Notes: generated by a model not told the origin, from the sequence alone. A DNA stretch of 64,000 nucleotides from Seohaeicola saemankumensis (GCF_020171285.1 NZ_JAIUZI010000009.1:62001-126000), one strand, 5' to 3'; shown: positions 1-9,341, counted from the stretch's first letter. Program-made: numbers and translations.

Positions 1-608
1 ATCAGCACCTTGGCCGCATCGGCCTCTTTCGCCGGATCAAACCAGGTAAAGGCCCAGATGATCTTGAACTCGACGTCCGGGTTGACCTTCTTGGCGTGGA
101 TATAGGCGCTGTTGATGCCCCGGATCACTTCGGGGATCGGGTAGGAGCCGATATAGCCGATGATGTTGGATTTGGTCATCGACCCCGCGATATGGCCCTG
201 CACCGCGCGGCCTTCGTAGAAGCGGGCGGAATAGACCGAAACGTTGTCTGCCTGCTTGTAGCCGGTGGCGTGCTCGAACTTCACGTTCGGGAACTTCTTG
301 GCCACGTTGATTGTCGGGTCCATGTAGCCGAACGAGGTGGTAAAGATCAGGTCGGCCCCATCCAGCGCCATCTGCGTCATCACCCGCTCGCTGTCCGGGC
401 CCTCGGCCACGTTTTCGACATAGACGGTTTCGACCTTGTCGCCGAACTCGGCCACGACCGCCTTGCGGCCCTGGTCGTGTTCATAGGTCCAGCCGCCGTC
501 ACCCACCGGCCCGACATAGACAAAGCCCACCTTGGTGGTGTCGGCCATGGCGCCGGTTGCCAGACCCAGCGCAACGGCGGCGCTGGCGAGAAGTTTGGTT
601 GGTTTCAT
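1..608 (-). CDS. BMP-family ABC transporter substrate-binding protein (3' end outside window)
   Basis: This is the periplasmic binding protein of the ABC importer encoded just upstream on the same strand. About 202 N-terminal residues are visible. They begin with a signal peptide (MKPTKLLASAAVALGLATG, cleaved near AMA-D), followed by the BMP/Med fold start KVGFVYVGPVGDGGWTYEHD, which is typical of nucleoside or purine lipoprotein-type binding proteins. The conserved EGPDSERV and FTTSFGYMDP segments are present. The ATG at 608 is preceded by a GGGGGA ribosome-binding site. It is the last visible gene of the xdh-transporter operon, 57 nt after the second permease. The exact ligand (nucleoside, purine base or related) cannot be read from the sequence; the xdh context favours a purine. 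Confidence 0.93.
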   Translation of the reverse strand, partial: MKPTKLLASAAVALGLATGAMADTTKVGFVYVGPVGDGGWTYEHDQGRKAVVAEFGDKVETVYVENVAEGPDSERVMTQMALDGADLIFTTSFGYMDPTINVAKKFPNVKFEHATGYKQADNVSVYSARFYEGRAVQGHIAGSMTKSNIIGYIGSYPIPEVIRGINSAYIHAKKVNPDVEFKIIWAFTWFDPAKEADAAKVL

Positions 609-665
609 CAAGAATCCCCCAGTTGGTTTTGTTGGCCCCTTCAGGCGGGGCATGGAAGTTGGCCC

Positions 666-1586
666 CTAGTGAGAGGCGTGGAAAATACGGCCCAGCGAGG
701 CAGGCGCGCTGCTTTTGTCTGCCGACAGGATCACCAGCACCAGGATGGTGATCAGGTAGGGCGACATTGCCAGATACTCGACCGGAATGGCAACGCCCGC
801 CGCTTGCAGATTAAGCTGAACAACGGTCACGCCGCCAAAAAGATAGGCACCCAGCAGGACCCGCCAGGGCTTCCAGCTGGCAAAGACCACCAGCGCCAGC
901 GCGATCCAGCCGACACCGGCGGTCATGCCCTCGGTCCACTGCGGCACCCGGATCAGGCTGATATAGGCGCCGCCCAGCCCCGCACAGGCGCCACCGAAGA
1001 GAATCGCGAGGACGCGGATGCGCACCACCTTGTAGCCCAGCGCATGGGCGGCATCGTGGTTTTCGCCCACCGCCCGCAGGATCAGCCCGACGCGGCTGTA
1101 TTTCAGCGTGGCCCAGACCGTCGCCACCAGCGCGATGCCGAGGTAAAGCACGATGTCATGGGAAAACAGGATCGGCCCGACAATGGGCAGATCGCTCAGC
1201 ACCGGGATGTCCAGCCGCGCCATCGCCGGCGGCTTGATCCCGACATAGCCCTGGCCCATCAGCGACGACAGCCCCAGGCCAAACAGCGTCAGCGCCAGAC
1301 CGCTCGCCACCTGGTTGGCCAGCGCCACCTGCGTCAGGATCACGAACAGCAGCGACAACAGCGCCCCGCCGATCGCGGCGGCGACAAAACCCAGCCAGGG
1401 CGACCCGGTCTCGACCGCGATGGCAAACCCGCTGATCGCGCCGACGATCATCATACCCTCGACGCCGAGGTTCAGAACGCCCGCCTTCTCCACCACCAGC
1501 TCGCCAATGGCGGCCAGCAGGATCGGGGTGGCCGCCACCATCAGCGAGGCGACCAGCAGCACGGGGTTGATTGCAGAAAGGTCCAT
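666..1586 (-). CDS. ABC transporter permease, BMP/nucleoside-type (second permease)
   Basis: Inner-membrane permease of the BPD_transp_2 (branched-chain/ribose/nucleoside) class, 306 aa, almost wholly hydrophobic with about eight or more membrane segments. The conserved stretch GVLNLGVEGMMIVGA near residues 35-50 is the hallmark of nucleoside/purine permeases of the BMP systems. The ATG at 1586 has GGAG at a suitable distance. A longer frame continues upstream, but that part is the out-of-frame overlap with the preceding small gene. It starts 5 nt after that gene's stop, so it is part of the same operon, and forms a heteromeric channel with the permease at 1888-2973. Confidence 0.93.
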   Translation of the reverse strand: MDLSAINPVLLVASLMVAATPILLAAIGELVVEKAGVLNLGVEGMMIVGAISGFAIAVETGSPWLGFVAAAIGGALLSLLFVILTQVALANQVASGLALTLFGLGLSSLMGQGYVGIKPPAMARLDIPVLSDLPIVGPILFSHDIVLYLGIALVATVWATLKYSRVGLILRAVGENHDAAHALGYKVVRIRVLAILFGGACAGLGGAYISLIRVPQWTEGMTAGVGWIALALVVFASWKPWRVLLGAYLFGGVTVVQLNLQAAGVAIPVEYLAMSPYLITILVLVILSADKSSAPASLGRIFHASH

Positions 1587-1591
1587 GGCGA

Positions 1592-1891
1592 TCACTCCGG
1601 AAAGAAGACAAGGAAAAGGATCAGCACCCCGATCGCCAATCCCAGCAGCATTGCCGCCAGCCGCAGCAGATGTCCCCTGCCGTCCGCCGGCGGGCCGATC
1701 CATTTCTCGAGCGCCCAGTTGCAAGGATAAAACAGCAGCATCACAAGGAGGATGCCAAAGGATTGCAGCTTGGTGCCTTCCATCAACCCGGCAAAGATCG
1801 CACCGGCCAGCACCGGCAACATCAGGCCCAGCCCCGCGTTCAGCCGCAGAGCCAACCGGTCCTGCCGGACACGTTCAGACAGCGCGCTCAC
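1592..1891 (-). CDS. small membrane protein embedded in the BMP transporter operon
   Basis: I do not recognise a named family. The 99-aa product has about three hydrophobic segments: roughly residues 15-35 (LNAGLGLMLPVLAGAIFAGL), 40-58 and 75-98, ending LILFLVFFPE. It starts with GTG at 1891, whose GTGA overlaps the TGA of the upstream permease (stop 1888-1890), and its stop lies 5 nt before the next permease ATG. Such tight packing between two permease genes shows that it is a translated operon member and suggests an accessory subunit of the transporter. That role is inference from position. Confidence 0.8.
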   Translation of the reverse strand: MSALSERVRQDRLALRLNAGLGLMLPVLAGAIFAGLMEGTKLQSFGILLVMLLFYPCNWALEKWIGPPADGRGHLLRLAAMLLGLAIGVLILFLVFFPE

Positions 1892-2973
1892 GATGCCACC
1901 TCGCTCTTGGCCAGCCGGATCCGGTAATTTGTCAGCAGATCCAGCGCCAGCAGGAAAAACAGCAACATCCCCTGGAACACCTGGATCGCCGCCGCCGGCA
2001 GCCCCAGCTGCGACTGCGCGATCTCGCCGCCGATATAGGTCAGCGCCATCAGTCCGCCCGCCAGCAGGATCCCCACCGGATGCAACCGGCCCAGAAACGC
2101 CACGATAATCGCGGTGAACCCGTAACCGACGCCAAAGTCGATGCTGACCTGCCCCGAGGGCCCCGAAACCTCGAACAGCCCCGCCATCCCGGCCAGCGCG
2201 CCCGAGGTGCCGAGGCAAAACAGGATCAGCCGCGCCGGGTTCACGCCGGCAAACCGCGCCGCGCGGGGGGCCTCGCCGGTCAGCCGGATGTGAAAGCCCA
2301 GCATGTGCCGGTTCAGCAGCACATAGGCAAAGATCACCGCGATCAGCGCCGCCACCACGCCCCAGTGCATGCCCGAGCCTTCGATCAGATCGGCGTTATG
2401 GGCGCTGGCATATTGCTGCAGGTTGCGGCTGCCCGGAAAGCCAAACCCCTCGGGGTTTTTCAACAGCCCCAGCGATACCGAGGCCAGCAGCTGTTCGGCG
2501 ACATAGACCAGCATCAGCGACACAAGGATCTCGTTGGTGCCGAATTTCACCTTCAGCACCGCCGGGATCATCGCCCAGATCCAGCCGCCCAGCGCGCCGC
2601 CGATCACCATCAGCGGAAAGATGTACCAGGCCTCCAGCGGGTAGAACGCCAGCCCCACACCAGCGCCCACGATGGCGCCCATGATATACTGCCCCTCGGC
2701 GCCGATGTTCCAGATCCCGGCCCGGAACCCCAGGCTCAGCCCGATCGCGATCAAAACCAGCGGCGCGCCCTTCACCAGCAGCTGCGGCCGGTAATAGAAC
2801 GAGAATTCGCCAAACAGCGGCTCCCAGAAAATCGTGCGGATCGCCTCCACCGGCGGCTTGCCCAGCACCGCGAACAGCAGCCCGCCGAACACCATCGTCG
2901 CCAATACCGCCACCAGCGGTGTCGCCAGCGACCAGGCCTGCGACGGCTGCGGTCTTTTCTCCAGCCGGATCAT
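1888..2973 (-). CDS. ABC transporter permease, BMP/nucleoside-type (first permease)
   Basis: A 361-aa inner-membrane permease of the BPD_transp_2 family. After a short basic N-terminus (MIRLEKRPQPSQAW) it carries multiple membrane spans. It contains the family landmark GIWNIGAEGQYIMGAIVG near residues 88-105, which matches NLGVEGMM in the partner permease and is typical of nucleoside ABC importers. The ATG at 2973 follows the ATPase gene by about 80 nt, and that gap contains a copy of the dispersed repeat core. Its stop overlaps the GTG of the small membrane gene. It probably pairs with the permease at 666-1586. Confidence 0.93.
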   Translation of the reverse strand: MIRLEKRPQPSQAWSLATPLVAVLATMVFGGLLFAVLGKPPVEAIRTIFWEPLFGEFSFYYRPQLLVKGAPLVLIAIGLSLGFRAGIWNIGAEGQYIMGAIVGAGVGLAFYPLEAWYIFPLMVIGGALGGWIWAMIPAVLKVKFGTNEILVSLMLVYVAEQLLASVSLGLLKNPEGFGFPGSRNLQQYASAHNADLIEGSGMHWGVVAALIAVIFAYVLLNRHMLGFHIRLTGEAPRAARFAGVNPARLILFCLGTSGALAGMAGLFEVSGPSGQVSIDFGVGYGFTAIIVAFLGRLHPVGILLAGGLMALTYIGGEIAQSQLGLPAAAIQVFQGMLLFFLLALDLLTNYRIRLAKSEVAS

Positions 2974-2993
2974 CCGCGCGCCCTCATCTGTCT

Positions 2994-3014
2994 TTCATCT
3001 CTTTCCAAATACTC
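2994..3014 (-). repeat. dispersed repeat core (family A), copy 1
   Basis: Read on the minus strand this is GAGTATTTGGAAAGAGATGAA, a 21-nt core that recurs at 8754-8774, 17170-17190 and 39253-39273 with only the two bases after GTATTTG changing. It lies in the 81-nt gap between the ATPase and the first permease. Here the core stands without the GGGGG..CCCCC stem-loop that accompanies it at 8715 and 39214. Confidence 0.75.
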
Positions 3015-3054
3015 AATTCTGACCGCGCGGCCCACGGTACCCCCGGACATGATC

Positions 3055-4572
3055 CTAGACATGCGCCACCTCCATCCCGTGGGCGCCGCCCATCATCAGC
3101 CCGATCTCGTCCACCGTCAGCCCCGCCGCCGGGCGCGGCGCGCTCAGCCGGCCCTCGTTCAGTGCCGCGAATGTGTCCGAGATCTCCATCAGCTCGTCCA
3201 GGTCCTGGCTGATGCAGATCACCGCCGCCCCCTTGGCCGCCAGATCCAGGATCGCCTGCCGGATCGCGGCGGCGGCCGAGGCGTCGACGCCCCAGGTCGG
3301 CTGGTTCACCACCAGCACGCCGGGGTCCTGCAACACCTCGCGCCCGATCACGAATTTCTGCAGGTTGCCGCCCGACAGCGACCGCGCCGCGTTCTCGGGG
3401 CCGGGGGTGCGCACGTCAAAGGCCTGGATGATCCGTTCCGCGAAGGTCCGCGTTGGCCCCCATTTCAGGAACCCCCGGCGTTCCAGCCCCTCGCGCACCG
3501 ATCCGGTCAGCAGCGCGTTTTCCGTCAGGCTCATGTCGGGGGCGGCGGCATGGCCCAGCCGTTCCTCCGGCGCGGTCAGCAGGCCCAGCCGGCGCCGCGC
3601 GGTGGGGTTCATCCGGCCGATCGGCTGCCCCTCCAGCTTGACCGCATCCGCCTCGGTCAGGATCTCGCCCGACAGCACCGCCAGCAATTCGTCCTGCCCG
3701 TTGCCCGCGACCCCGCCGATGCCCAGCACCTCGCCCTTGCGCACCGCCAGGTGCAGGTTTTTCAGAGAGGTGCCAAAGGCCGAGGGAGAGGGCACCGACA
3801 GCCCGCTGACATCCAGCACCACATCGCCCAGCGCGCGCCCCGCGCGTTCGGGGGATTTGAGCGCGGTTCCGACCATCAGTTCGGCCATGTCCCGCGCCGA
3901 GGTCTCGGCGGGCACACAGGTGCCGACGTTCTTGCCCAGCCGCAGGATGGTGGCCGCATCACACAGCGCGCGGATCTCCTCCAGCTTGTGACTGATATAG
4001 AGGATCGAGGTGCCCTCGGCCTTGAGCTTGCGCAGGGTCTGGAACAGGATATCGACCTCCTGCGGGGTCAGCACGCTGGTGGGTTCATCCATGATCAGCA
4101 GCTTGGGATCCTGCAGCAGGCAGCGGATGATCTCGACCCGCTGGCGCTCCCCGGCGCTCAGGTCGCCCACGGTGCGGAACGGATCCAGCGGCAGACCGTA
4201 GGTTTCGCTGACCTCGCGGATGCGCGAGGCCAGATCGCGCAGGGGCGGCGGGTTCTCCATGCCCAGCGCGATGTTCTCGGCCACGTTCAGCGCGTCAAAC
4301 AGCGAAAAATGCTGGAACACCATGGCGATGCCATCGGCACGCGCGGCGCGCGGCTCGGGCGGGGCAAAAGGCTGGCCGCGCAGCTCCATGGTGCCGCTGT
4401 CGGGTTTGACCAGCCCATAGATCATCTTGACCAGCGTCGATTTGCCGGCGCCATTTTCGCCCAGCAGCGCATGGACCTCGCCGGCGCCGATCTCGAATGA
4501 GACGCCGTCGTTGGCGATCACGCCCGGGTAGGCCTTGGTCAGCCCCTGCAGGCGGAGAAGCGGTTGTGTCAC
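3055..4572 (-). CDS. ABC transporter ATP-binding protein, BMP/nucleoside-type (two NBDs)
   Basis: A 505-aa ATPase with two nucleotide-binding domains in tandem, as usual for sugar and nucleoside importers (RbsA/YufO type). The first domain has Walker A GENGAGKST near residues 38-46, signature LSAGERQR and Walker B LLIMDEPTSVL. The second has the degenerate Walker A GVAGNGQDE, signature LSGGNLQK and a Walker-B-like VLVVNQPTWGVD; loss of catalysis in one site is normal for the family. The GTG start at 4572 is chosen because it overlaps the xdhC stop as GTGA and immediately precedes TQPLLRLQGLTKAYPG. It energises the two permeases that follow. Confidence 0.94.
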   Translation of the reverse strand: MTQPLLRLQGLTKAYPGVIANDGVSFEIGAGEVHALLGENGAGKSTLVKMIYGLVKPDSGTMELRGQPFAPPEPRAARADGIAMVFQHFSLFDALNVAENIALGMENPPPLRDLASRIREVSETYGLPLDPFRTVGDLSAGERQRVEIIRCLLQDPKLLIMDEPTSVLTPQEVDILFQTLRKLKAEGTSILYISHKLEEIRALCDAATILRLGKNVGTCVPAETSARDMAELMVGTALKSPERAGRALGDVVLDVSGLSVPSPSAFGTSLKNLHLAVRKGEVLGIGGVAGNGQDELLAVLSGEILTEADAVKLEGQPIGRMNPTARRRLGLLTAPEERLGHAAAPDMSLTENALLTGSVREGLERRGFLKWGPTRTFAERIIQAFDVRTPGPENAARSLSGGNLQKFVIGREVLQDPGVLVVNQPTWGVDASAAAAIRQAILDLAAKGAAVICISQDLDELMEISDTFAALNEGRLSAPRPAAGLTVDEIGLMMGGAHGMEVAHV

Positions 4573-5558
4573 GCGCGTTTGTCCTCTCGTCGTCTTTCGC
4601 TGGCGGTGGGCTGCAGCATATGGGCCGCGACGCCCAGCGCAATCGCCTGCGGGTGTTTTCCAAGTGCGGGCTCGCCAATCGGGCAGGTGATGCGGGCGAT
4701 GGCCTCCGCCCCGTGGCCCAGCGCCGCCAGCCGCGACCGGAACCGCGCCCATTTGGTTTTCGAGCCGATCAGCCCGGCAAAGCCAAAGCCGCGCCGCAGC
4801 AGCCGGTGGCACAGTTCGAGGTCCAGCGCATGGGAATAGGTCACGATCAGATGTTCGGCCTCTGTCGGCGCATGTGCGACCAGATCGGCAGGGTTGGCGG
4901 CGGGCACCACGGTCACAGCGTCCGGCACGTCTTCGGGGAACCGCTCCGGCGCGGTATCCACCCAGGTGATCTCGACCTCGGGCAGGGGGGATAACACGCC
5001 GACCAGCGCCCGCCCCACATGACCGGCACCCCAGATCCAAAGCTGCCGCGCGGGCCGGTGCACCGGCTCCACCATCCAGCCATCGATCAGCCGCGCCTCG
5101 GGCGCGGCCCCCGCGCCGCGCGCCTGCGCCAGAAGGCGCCGCACCGCCAGCGGCGCCTCGGAAAATTTCGAATTTTCCGGACCGTTTTCCGTGTCGGAAA
5201 ACGGCGCCCCCACCGGACGGGCGATCACAGCGCCGGTCAAAGCCTGCACCCGCTCAGCATCATAAACCTCGCTCAGCAACGACACCGCCCCGCCACAGCA
5301 TTGGCCCATCTCCGGCCCCAGCGCGTGCTGGTTCAGCACCCGGTCGCGGAGCTGCGCCCGTGCGGCGCGCGCCGCCTCGAACTCCAGCGTGCCGCCGCCG
5401 ATGGTGCCGGACTGGCCCCCCCCTTCCAAGCCGTCCCAGACCAGCATCGCCGCGCCGACCTCGCGCGGGGACGACCCGCGTACCTCGGCCACCACCACGC
5501 GGGTGACCCGGCCATGCTCTGCCACCGCGCGGCGCAATGCCTCGATATCAAACCCCAT
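4569..5558 (-). CDS. xdhC: xanthine dehydrogenase accessory protein XdhC
   Basis: XdhC binds molybdenum cofactor and promotes its sulfuration and insertion into XdhB; it is not part of the final enzyme. The 329-aa protein has the N-terminal XdhC/CoxI domain (VVVAEVRGSSPREVGAAMLV, then IGGGTLEFEAA and the MGQCCGG motif carrying the conserved cysteines) and a C-terminal Rossmann-like domain beginning LWIWGAGHVGRALVGVL. The ATG at 5558 overlaps the end of xdhB by 11 nt; a longer upstream frame exists only because the frame is open inside xdhB. Its TGA overlaps the GTG of the transporter ATPase, linking purine oxidation and transport in one transcript. Confidence 0.95.
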   Translation of the reverse strand: MGFDIEALRRAVAEHGRVTRVVVAEVRGSSPREVGAAMLVWDGLEGGGQSGTIGGGTLEFEAARAARAQLRDRVLNQHALGPEMGQCCGGAVSLLSEVYDAERVQALTGAVIARPVGAPFSDTENGPENSKFSEAPLAVRRLLAQARGAGAAPEARLIDGWMVEPVHRPARQLWIWGAGHVGRALVGVLSPLPEVEITWVDTAPERFPEDVPDAVTVVPAANPADLVAHAPTEAEHLIVTYSHALDLELCHRLLRRGFGFAGLIGSKTKWARFRSRLAALGHGAEAIARITCPIGEPALGKHPQAIALGVAAHMLQPTASERRREDKRA

Positions 5559-7866
5559 CGCGCAGCCTCCCGATCGCGTCCCAGACCCGCTCGGCCGTCG
5601 CCGGCGCATCCAGCGCCGGGTAGGCGTCGCCACAGGCCGCAACCGCATCGCTCAGCGCCAGCCAGGCCGAGATGCCCAGCATGAAGGGCGGCTCACCCAC
5701 CGCTTTCGACCGATAGATTGTCTCCTCGCGGTTCTGCCCGTCCCAAAGCGCGACGTTGAACACCTCCGGCCGGTCCGAACAGGCCGGGATCTTGTAGGTC
5801 GACGGCGCATGGGTCCGCAGCCGCCCGGCCTCGTCCCAGACCAGCTCTTCGGTGGTCAGCCAGCCCGCGCCCTGCACATAACCGCCCTCGACCTGGCCGA
5901 TGTCCAGCGCCGGGTTCAGCGAGGCGCCGGCATCATGCAGGATATCGGCGCGCAAAATGCGGTTCTCACCGGTGCGGGTGTCCACCGCAACTTCGGTCAG
6001 CGCGCAGCCATAGGCGAAATAGAAAAACGGCCGGCCCTCGCCCCGGATCCGGTCCCAGGCCACCTTGGGCGTCTTGTAAAACCCGGTCGACGACAGGCTG
6101 ACGCGCCCCTCATAGGCCATCTGCGCGGCCTGCGCGAAAGTCATCTCGGCGCCGCCAGCAAACACCCGGCCCTCTTCGAACCGCACCTGCGCCACCTCGC
6201 ACTGATGCCGCTCGGCCAGAAACGCCGCCATCCGCTCGCGAATGGTGTCACAGGCCGCCTTGACCGCCATCCCGTTCAGATCGCTGCCCGACGAGGCCGC
6301 CGTGGCCGAGGTATTGGGTACCTTGGCGGTATCGGTGGCGGTGATCTTGACCATCTCCAGCGGGATGCCGAACCGGCTGGCCGCCACCTGCGCCACCTTC
6401 TGGAACAACCCCTGTCCCATCTCGGTGCCGCCATGGTTCAGATGCACCGACCCGTCCTGGTAGACATGCACCAGCGCCCCGGCCTGGTTCAGATGCGTCA
6501 GGGTAAAGGAAATCCCGAACTTCACCGGGGCAAATCCCAACCCCTTCTTGATCGCCGAATGCTCCGCGTTCCAGGCATCCACCGCCGCCCGCCGCGCCGC
6601 ATAACCGGCGCTCTCCATCAGCGCATCGGTCATCCCGTGCAGCTCAAAATCCTCGACCCGCTGCCCATAAGGCGTCAGATCACGCGCCCCGCCCCCGAGA
6701 TTTTTCGTCGAAAAATCTCCAGCCGCCGCGTCGTAATAATTCCGCCGCCGCAATTCGACCGGGTCCATACCCAGATCATGCGCCACGTGGTCCATCACCC
6801 GCTCGATCCCGACCATGCCCTGTGGTCCGCCGAACCCGCGATACGCGGTGGCGCTTTGGGTGTTGGTCTTCAGCCGGTGGCTTTCGATCCGCACATTGGG
6901 CAGGAAATAGGCGTTGTCGGCGTGCAGCATCGCCCGGTCCGCCACCGGCAGCGACAGGTCCTGCGCCCAGCCGCAGCGGGCGTATTGCACGAATTCGACG
7001 CCCTGCAGCATCCCCGCGTCATCAAACCCGGCGCGGTAGGTGATGCGGAAATCGTGGCGCTTGCCGGTGATCACCATGTCGTCGTCGCGGTCATAGCGCA
7101 TCTTGCAGGCGCGCCCGGTCATCCGGGCCGCCACCGCGCAGGCCACCGCCAGCGCGTTGCCCTGGCTTTCCTTGCCGCCAAAGCCGCCGCCCATGCGCCG
7201 GGTTTCCACGCGCACGCCGTGCATCGGCACGCCCAATGCCTCGGCCACCTTGTGCTGGATCTCGGTCGGGTGCTGGGTCGAGGACTGCACCAGCATGTCG
7301 CCGCCCTCCTGCGGCACCGCCAGCGCCGCCTGTCCCTCGAGGTAGAAATGCTCCTGGCCGCCCAGCTCTAGCGTCCCCTCGACCATGCGCGGCGCGGCGG
7401 CAATTGCGGCGGCCGCGTCGCCACGGGCATAGAGGCGCGGGCCTTCCTCGAACCGGCTCTCTGCCGCCATCGCCTGGTCGATTGTCAGGATCGGCACCTC
7501 GGCGGCGATCTCAACCCTGGCCAGCCGCGCCGCCCGCCGCGCCGCCAGGTGGCTTTCGGCCACCACCAGGAAGATCGGCTGGCCGACATAATGCACGGTG
7601 CCCGTCGCCAGCAGCGGCTCGTCATGGGCCGAGGGTGAGACATCGTTGGCAAAGGGCAGGTCATCGGCGGTCAGCACCGCCACCACGCCGGGTGCGGCGC
7701 GCACCGGGTCGAGGTCCAGCGCGGTGATGGTGCCGCGTGCGGTATCGCTCAGTCCAAAGGCCAGGTGCAGCGATCCGCGCGGGGTGGGGATGTCGTCGAT
7801 GTAGCGCGCCGTGCCGGTCACATGCAGCCGGGCGGCGTCGTGCGGGTGGGATCGCGTCACGCTCAT
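5548..7866 (-). CDS. xdhB: xanthine dehydrogenase, molybdopterin-binding subunit XdhB
   Basis: The large catalytic subunit (772 aa) oxidises hypoxanthine to xanthine and urate at a molybdenum-pterin centre. The N-terminal aldehyde oxidase/xanthine dehydrogenase a/b hammerhead domain (about residues 15-125) is followed by the molybdopterin-binding domains. Motifs include [10 protein letters not shown] (pterin contact), [10 protein letters not shown] (substrate-pocket Arg region), [16 protein letters not shown] and the C-terminal VGEPPFMLG with the family's catalytic Glu just before PPFMLG. The ATG at 7866 overlaps the xdhA TGA as ATGA. It functions with XdhA as an (AB)2 heterotetramer. Confidence 0.97.
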   Translation of the reverse strand: MSVTRSHPHDAARLHVTGTARYIDDIPTPRGSLHLAFGLSDTARGTITALDLDPVRAAPGVVAVLTADDLPFANDVSPSAHDEPLLATGTVHYVGQPIFLVVAESHLAARRAARLARVEIAAEVPILTIDQAMAAESRFEEGPRLYARGDAAAAIAAAPRMVEGTLELGGQEHFYLEGQAALAVPQEGGDMLVQSSTQHPTEIQHKVAEALGVPMHGVRVETRRMGGGFGGKESQGNALAVACAVAARMTGRACKMRYDRDDDMVITGKRHDFRITYRAGFDDAGMLQGVEFVQYARCGWAQDLSLPVADRAMLHADNAYFLPNVRIESHRLKTNTQSATAYRGFGGPQGMVGIERVMDHVAHDLGMDPVELRRRNYYDAAAGDFSTKNLGGGARDLTPYGQRVEDFELHGMTDALMESAGYAARRAAVDAWNAEHSAIKKGLGFAPVKFGISFTLTHLNQAGALVHVYQDGSVHLNHGGTEMGQGLFQKVAQVAASRFGIPLEMVKITATDTAKVPNTSATAASSGSDLNGMAVKAACDTIRERMAAFLAERHQCEVAQVRFEEGRVFAGGAEMTFAQAAQMAYEGRVSLSSTGFYKTPKVAWDRIRGEGRPFFYFAYGCALTEVAVDTRTGENRILRADILHDAGASLNPALDIGQVEGGYVQGAGWLTTEELVWDEAGRLRTHAPSTYKIPACSDRPEVFNVALWDGQNREETIYRSKAVGEPPFMLGISAWLALSDAVAACGDAYPALDAPATAERVWDAIGRLRDGV

Positions 7867-9269
7867 GCCCGCACCTCCAGCACCGATACTGTCTCGCCCC
7901 CATCCTCGGCGAAATAGCGCGCCAGCATCGCCCGCGCACTTTCCAGCCGGTAGCGGGCCGAGGCGCGCATGTCGTCGATCGGGGTGAAATCGGCGTCAAA
8001 GCCGGCCTGCGTGGCGGCGATGGTTTCGGCGGTCCAGGGCTGGCCCAGCAGCGCCGCCTCGACCGTGGCGGCGCGTTTCGGGGTGGCGGCCATGCCGCCG
8101 AAGGCGATGCGCGCGGCGGTGACCATGCCATCGGTGACGGTGATGTTGAAACAGCCGCAAACCGCTGAGATGTCCTGATCGAACCGCTTGGACAGCTTGT
8201 AGCATTTCAACCGGTCGGGCTGGCGCGGGATGGTGACCGCCTCTACGAATTCGCCGGGCGCGCGGTCCTGCTTGCCGTAGCCGATAAAGAAGTCCTCCAC
8301 CGGCATCGCCCGGCGGTCGTCGCCCCGGCGCAGGTGCAGCGTCGCGCCCAGCGCGATCAGCGCCGGGGGGTTGTCGCCGATCGGCGAGCCGTTGGCGATG
8401 TTGCCGCCCAGCGTGGCGGCGTTGCGGACCTGCACGCTGGCGTAGCGGCGGATCATTTCGGCGTAGGACGGGTGCGGGCCGGCCATGGCGGCGCGCAGGG
8501 TCTCCATGTCGACCATCGCGCCCAGCCGGATTTCTGCGTCATTGCTCTCGATGGTCGCCAGATCGGCGCAGCGGTTGAGGAAGATCACCGGCTTTATGTC
8601 GCGCAGCTGCTTGGTGACCCAGAGGCCGACGTCGGTGGCGCCCGCCACCAGCGTCGCGTCGGGGTGGGCGGTGTAGAGATCGGCGAGAGCGTCGGCGGAC
8701 TGTGGTGCGTGGAAGAGGGGGGGCTCTGCCCCCCGGTCTGCGACCTCCCCCCGGAGTATTTGCGAAGAGATGAAAGGCGGCGCGGCGCGCAGGTGCGGCG
8801 GGACCGGCTGGTCGGCGGCGGCGCGGGCGGCGCGGACGATCGGGGCGTAGCCGGTGCAGCGGCAGAGGTTGCCGGCCAGCGCGGTGTCGAAATCGGTCTC
8901 GCCGTTCAGATGCGCCGTGGCCATCGACATCACGAAGCCCGGCGTGCAGAAGCCGCATTGCGCGCCGTGGTGGTCGACCATTGCCTGCTGGACGGGATGC
9001 AGCGTGCCGTCCGGGGCGGCCAGGCCTTCGACGGTGTGCAGGGATTTGCCGTTCAGCTGCGGCAGGAACAGGATGCAGGCATTGAGCGCGCGGGCGGTGC
9101 CGGTGGCCTCGGTGACCATGACCGTGCAGGCGCCGCAGTCGCCTTCGTTGCAGCCTTCCTTGGTGCCGGTCAGGCCGCGTTCGTCGCGCAGCCAGTCGAG
9201 CAGCGTCTGCGTCGGGTCGACGCCGGCCAGGTGCACGGTCTCTCCGTTCAGAAGAAACGTGATGTCCAT
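7863..9269 (-). CDS. xdhA: xanthine dehydrogenase small subunit XdhA ([2Fe-2S]/FAD)
   Basis: The 468-aa electron-transfer subunit passes electrons from the molybdenum site through two [2Fe-2S] clusters to FAD and NAD+. The first cluster ligands are C40, C45, C48 and C65 ([13 protein letters not shown]); the second are C105, C108, C136 and C138 (CGFC..LCRC). The FAD domain begins near residue 188 with [14 protein letters not shown] and [12 protein letters not shown]. The linker, about residues 165-185, is encoded by a copy of a dispersed repeat that elsewhere lies between genes; the frame stays open. It is the first gene of the operon, and its 39-nt-distant upstream stem-loop may regulate it. 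Confidence 0.96.
   Translation of the reverse strand: MDITFLLNGETVHLAGVDPTQTLLDWLRDERGLTGTKEGCNEGDCGACTVMVTEATGTARALNACILFLPQLNGKSLHTVEGLAAPDGTLHPVQQAMVDHHGAQCGFCTPGFVMSMATAHLNGETDFDTALAGNLCRCTGYAPIVRAARAAADQPVPPHLRAAPPFISSQILRGEVADRGAEPPLFHAPQSADALADLYTAHPDATLVAGATDVGLWVTKQLRDIKPVIFLNRCADLATIESNDAEIRLGAMVDMETLRAAMAGPHPSYAEMIRRYASVQVRNAATLGGNIANGSPIGDNPPALIALGATLHLRRGDDRRAMPVEDFFIGYGKQDRAPGEFVEAVTIPRQPDRLKCYKLSKRFDQDISAVCGCFNITVTDGMVTAARIAFGGMAATPKRAATVEAALLGQPWTAETIAATQAGFDADFTPIDDMRASARYRLESARAMLARYFAEDGGETVSVLEVRA
8715..8775 (+). repeat. dispersed repeat (family A), copy 2, inside xdhA
   Basis: The plus strand shows a G-rich/C-rich stem-loop (GGGGGGCTCTGCCCCCC) followed by the core GAGTATTTGCGAAGAGATGAA at 8754-8774. 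The same order, stem-loop then core, occurs between genes at 39214-39273. Here it lies inside the xdhA reading frame on the opposite strand and encodes the linker between the iron-sulfur and FAD domains. Confidence 0.8.
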
Positions 9270-9308
9270 CTATGAAACCTGTCGCCTTACCCCGTTGAGA
9301 CCCGCAGT

Positions 9309-9341
9309 GCACCCTCTTCGATGCGACGTAGAAGAAGGTGC
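9309..9341 (-). promoter_or_regulatory. stem-loop in the xdhA 5' leader (possible purine-responsive element)
   Basis: On the minus strand GCACCTTCTTC pairs with GAAGAGGGTGC (11 bp, one G-U) around an 11-nt loop, ending 39 nt before the xdhA ATG. The outer bases can instead form a competing helix, ACCCGCA with TGCGGGT (positions about 9343-9300), closing a bulged version of the same hairpin. Two mutually exclusive outer helices in a leader of purine-oxidation genes suggest an RNA switch. Xanthine-sensing NMT1-type riboswitches are known in Proteobacteria, but I cannot confirm a match. Confidence 0.35.

Noticed and set aside
1315..4500. Very long plus-strand open frame antisense to the transporter genes
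   Set aside because: It is an artefact of GC-rich codon use in the opposite strand; its product is low-complexity Arg/Gln/His/Pro and the minus-strand genes are unmistakable. Similar long antisense frames at 96-1730, 5389-7371, 10348-12540, 25906-28200, 43268-45655 and 56644-58389 were rejected for the same reason.
7863..9269. xdhA as a pseudogene broken by the repeat
   Set aside because: The frame is open throughout, all [2Fe-2S] cysteines and the FAD motifs are present, and downstream genes remain tightly coupled.
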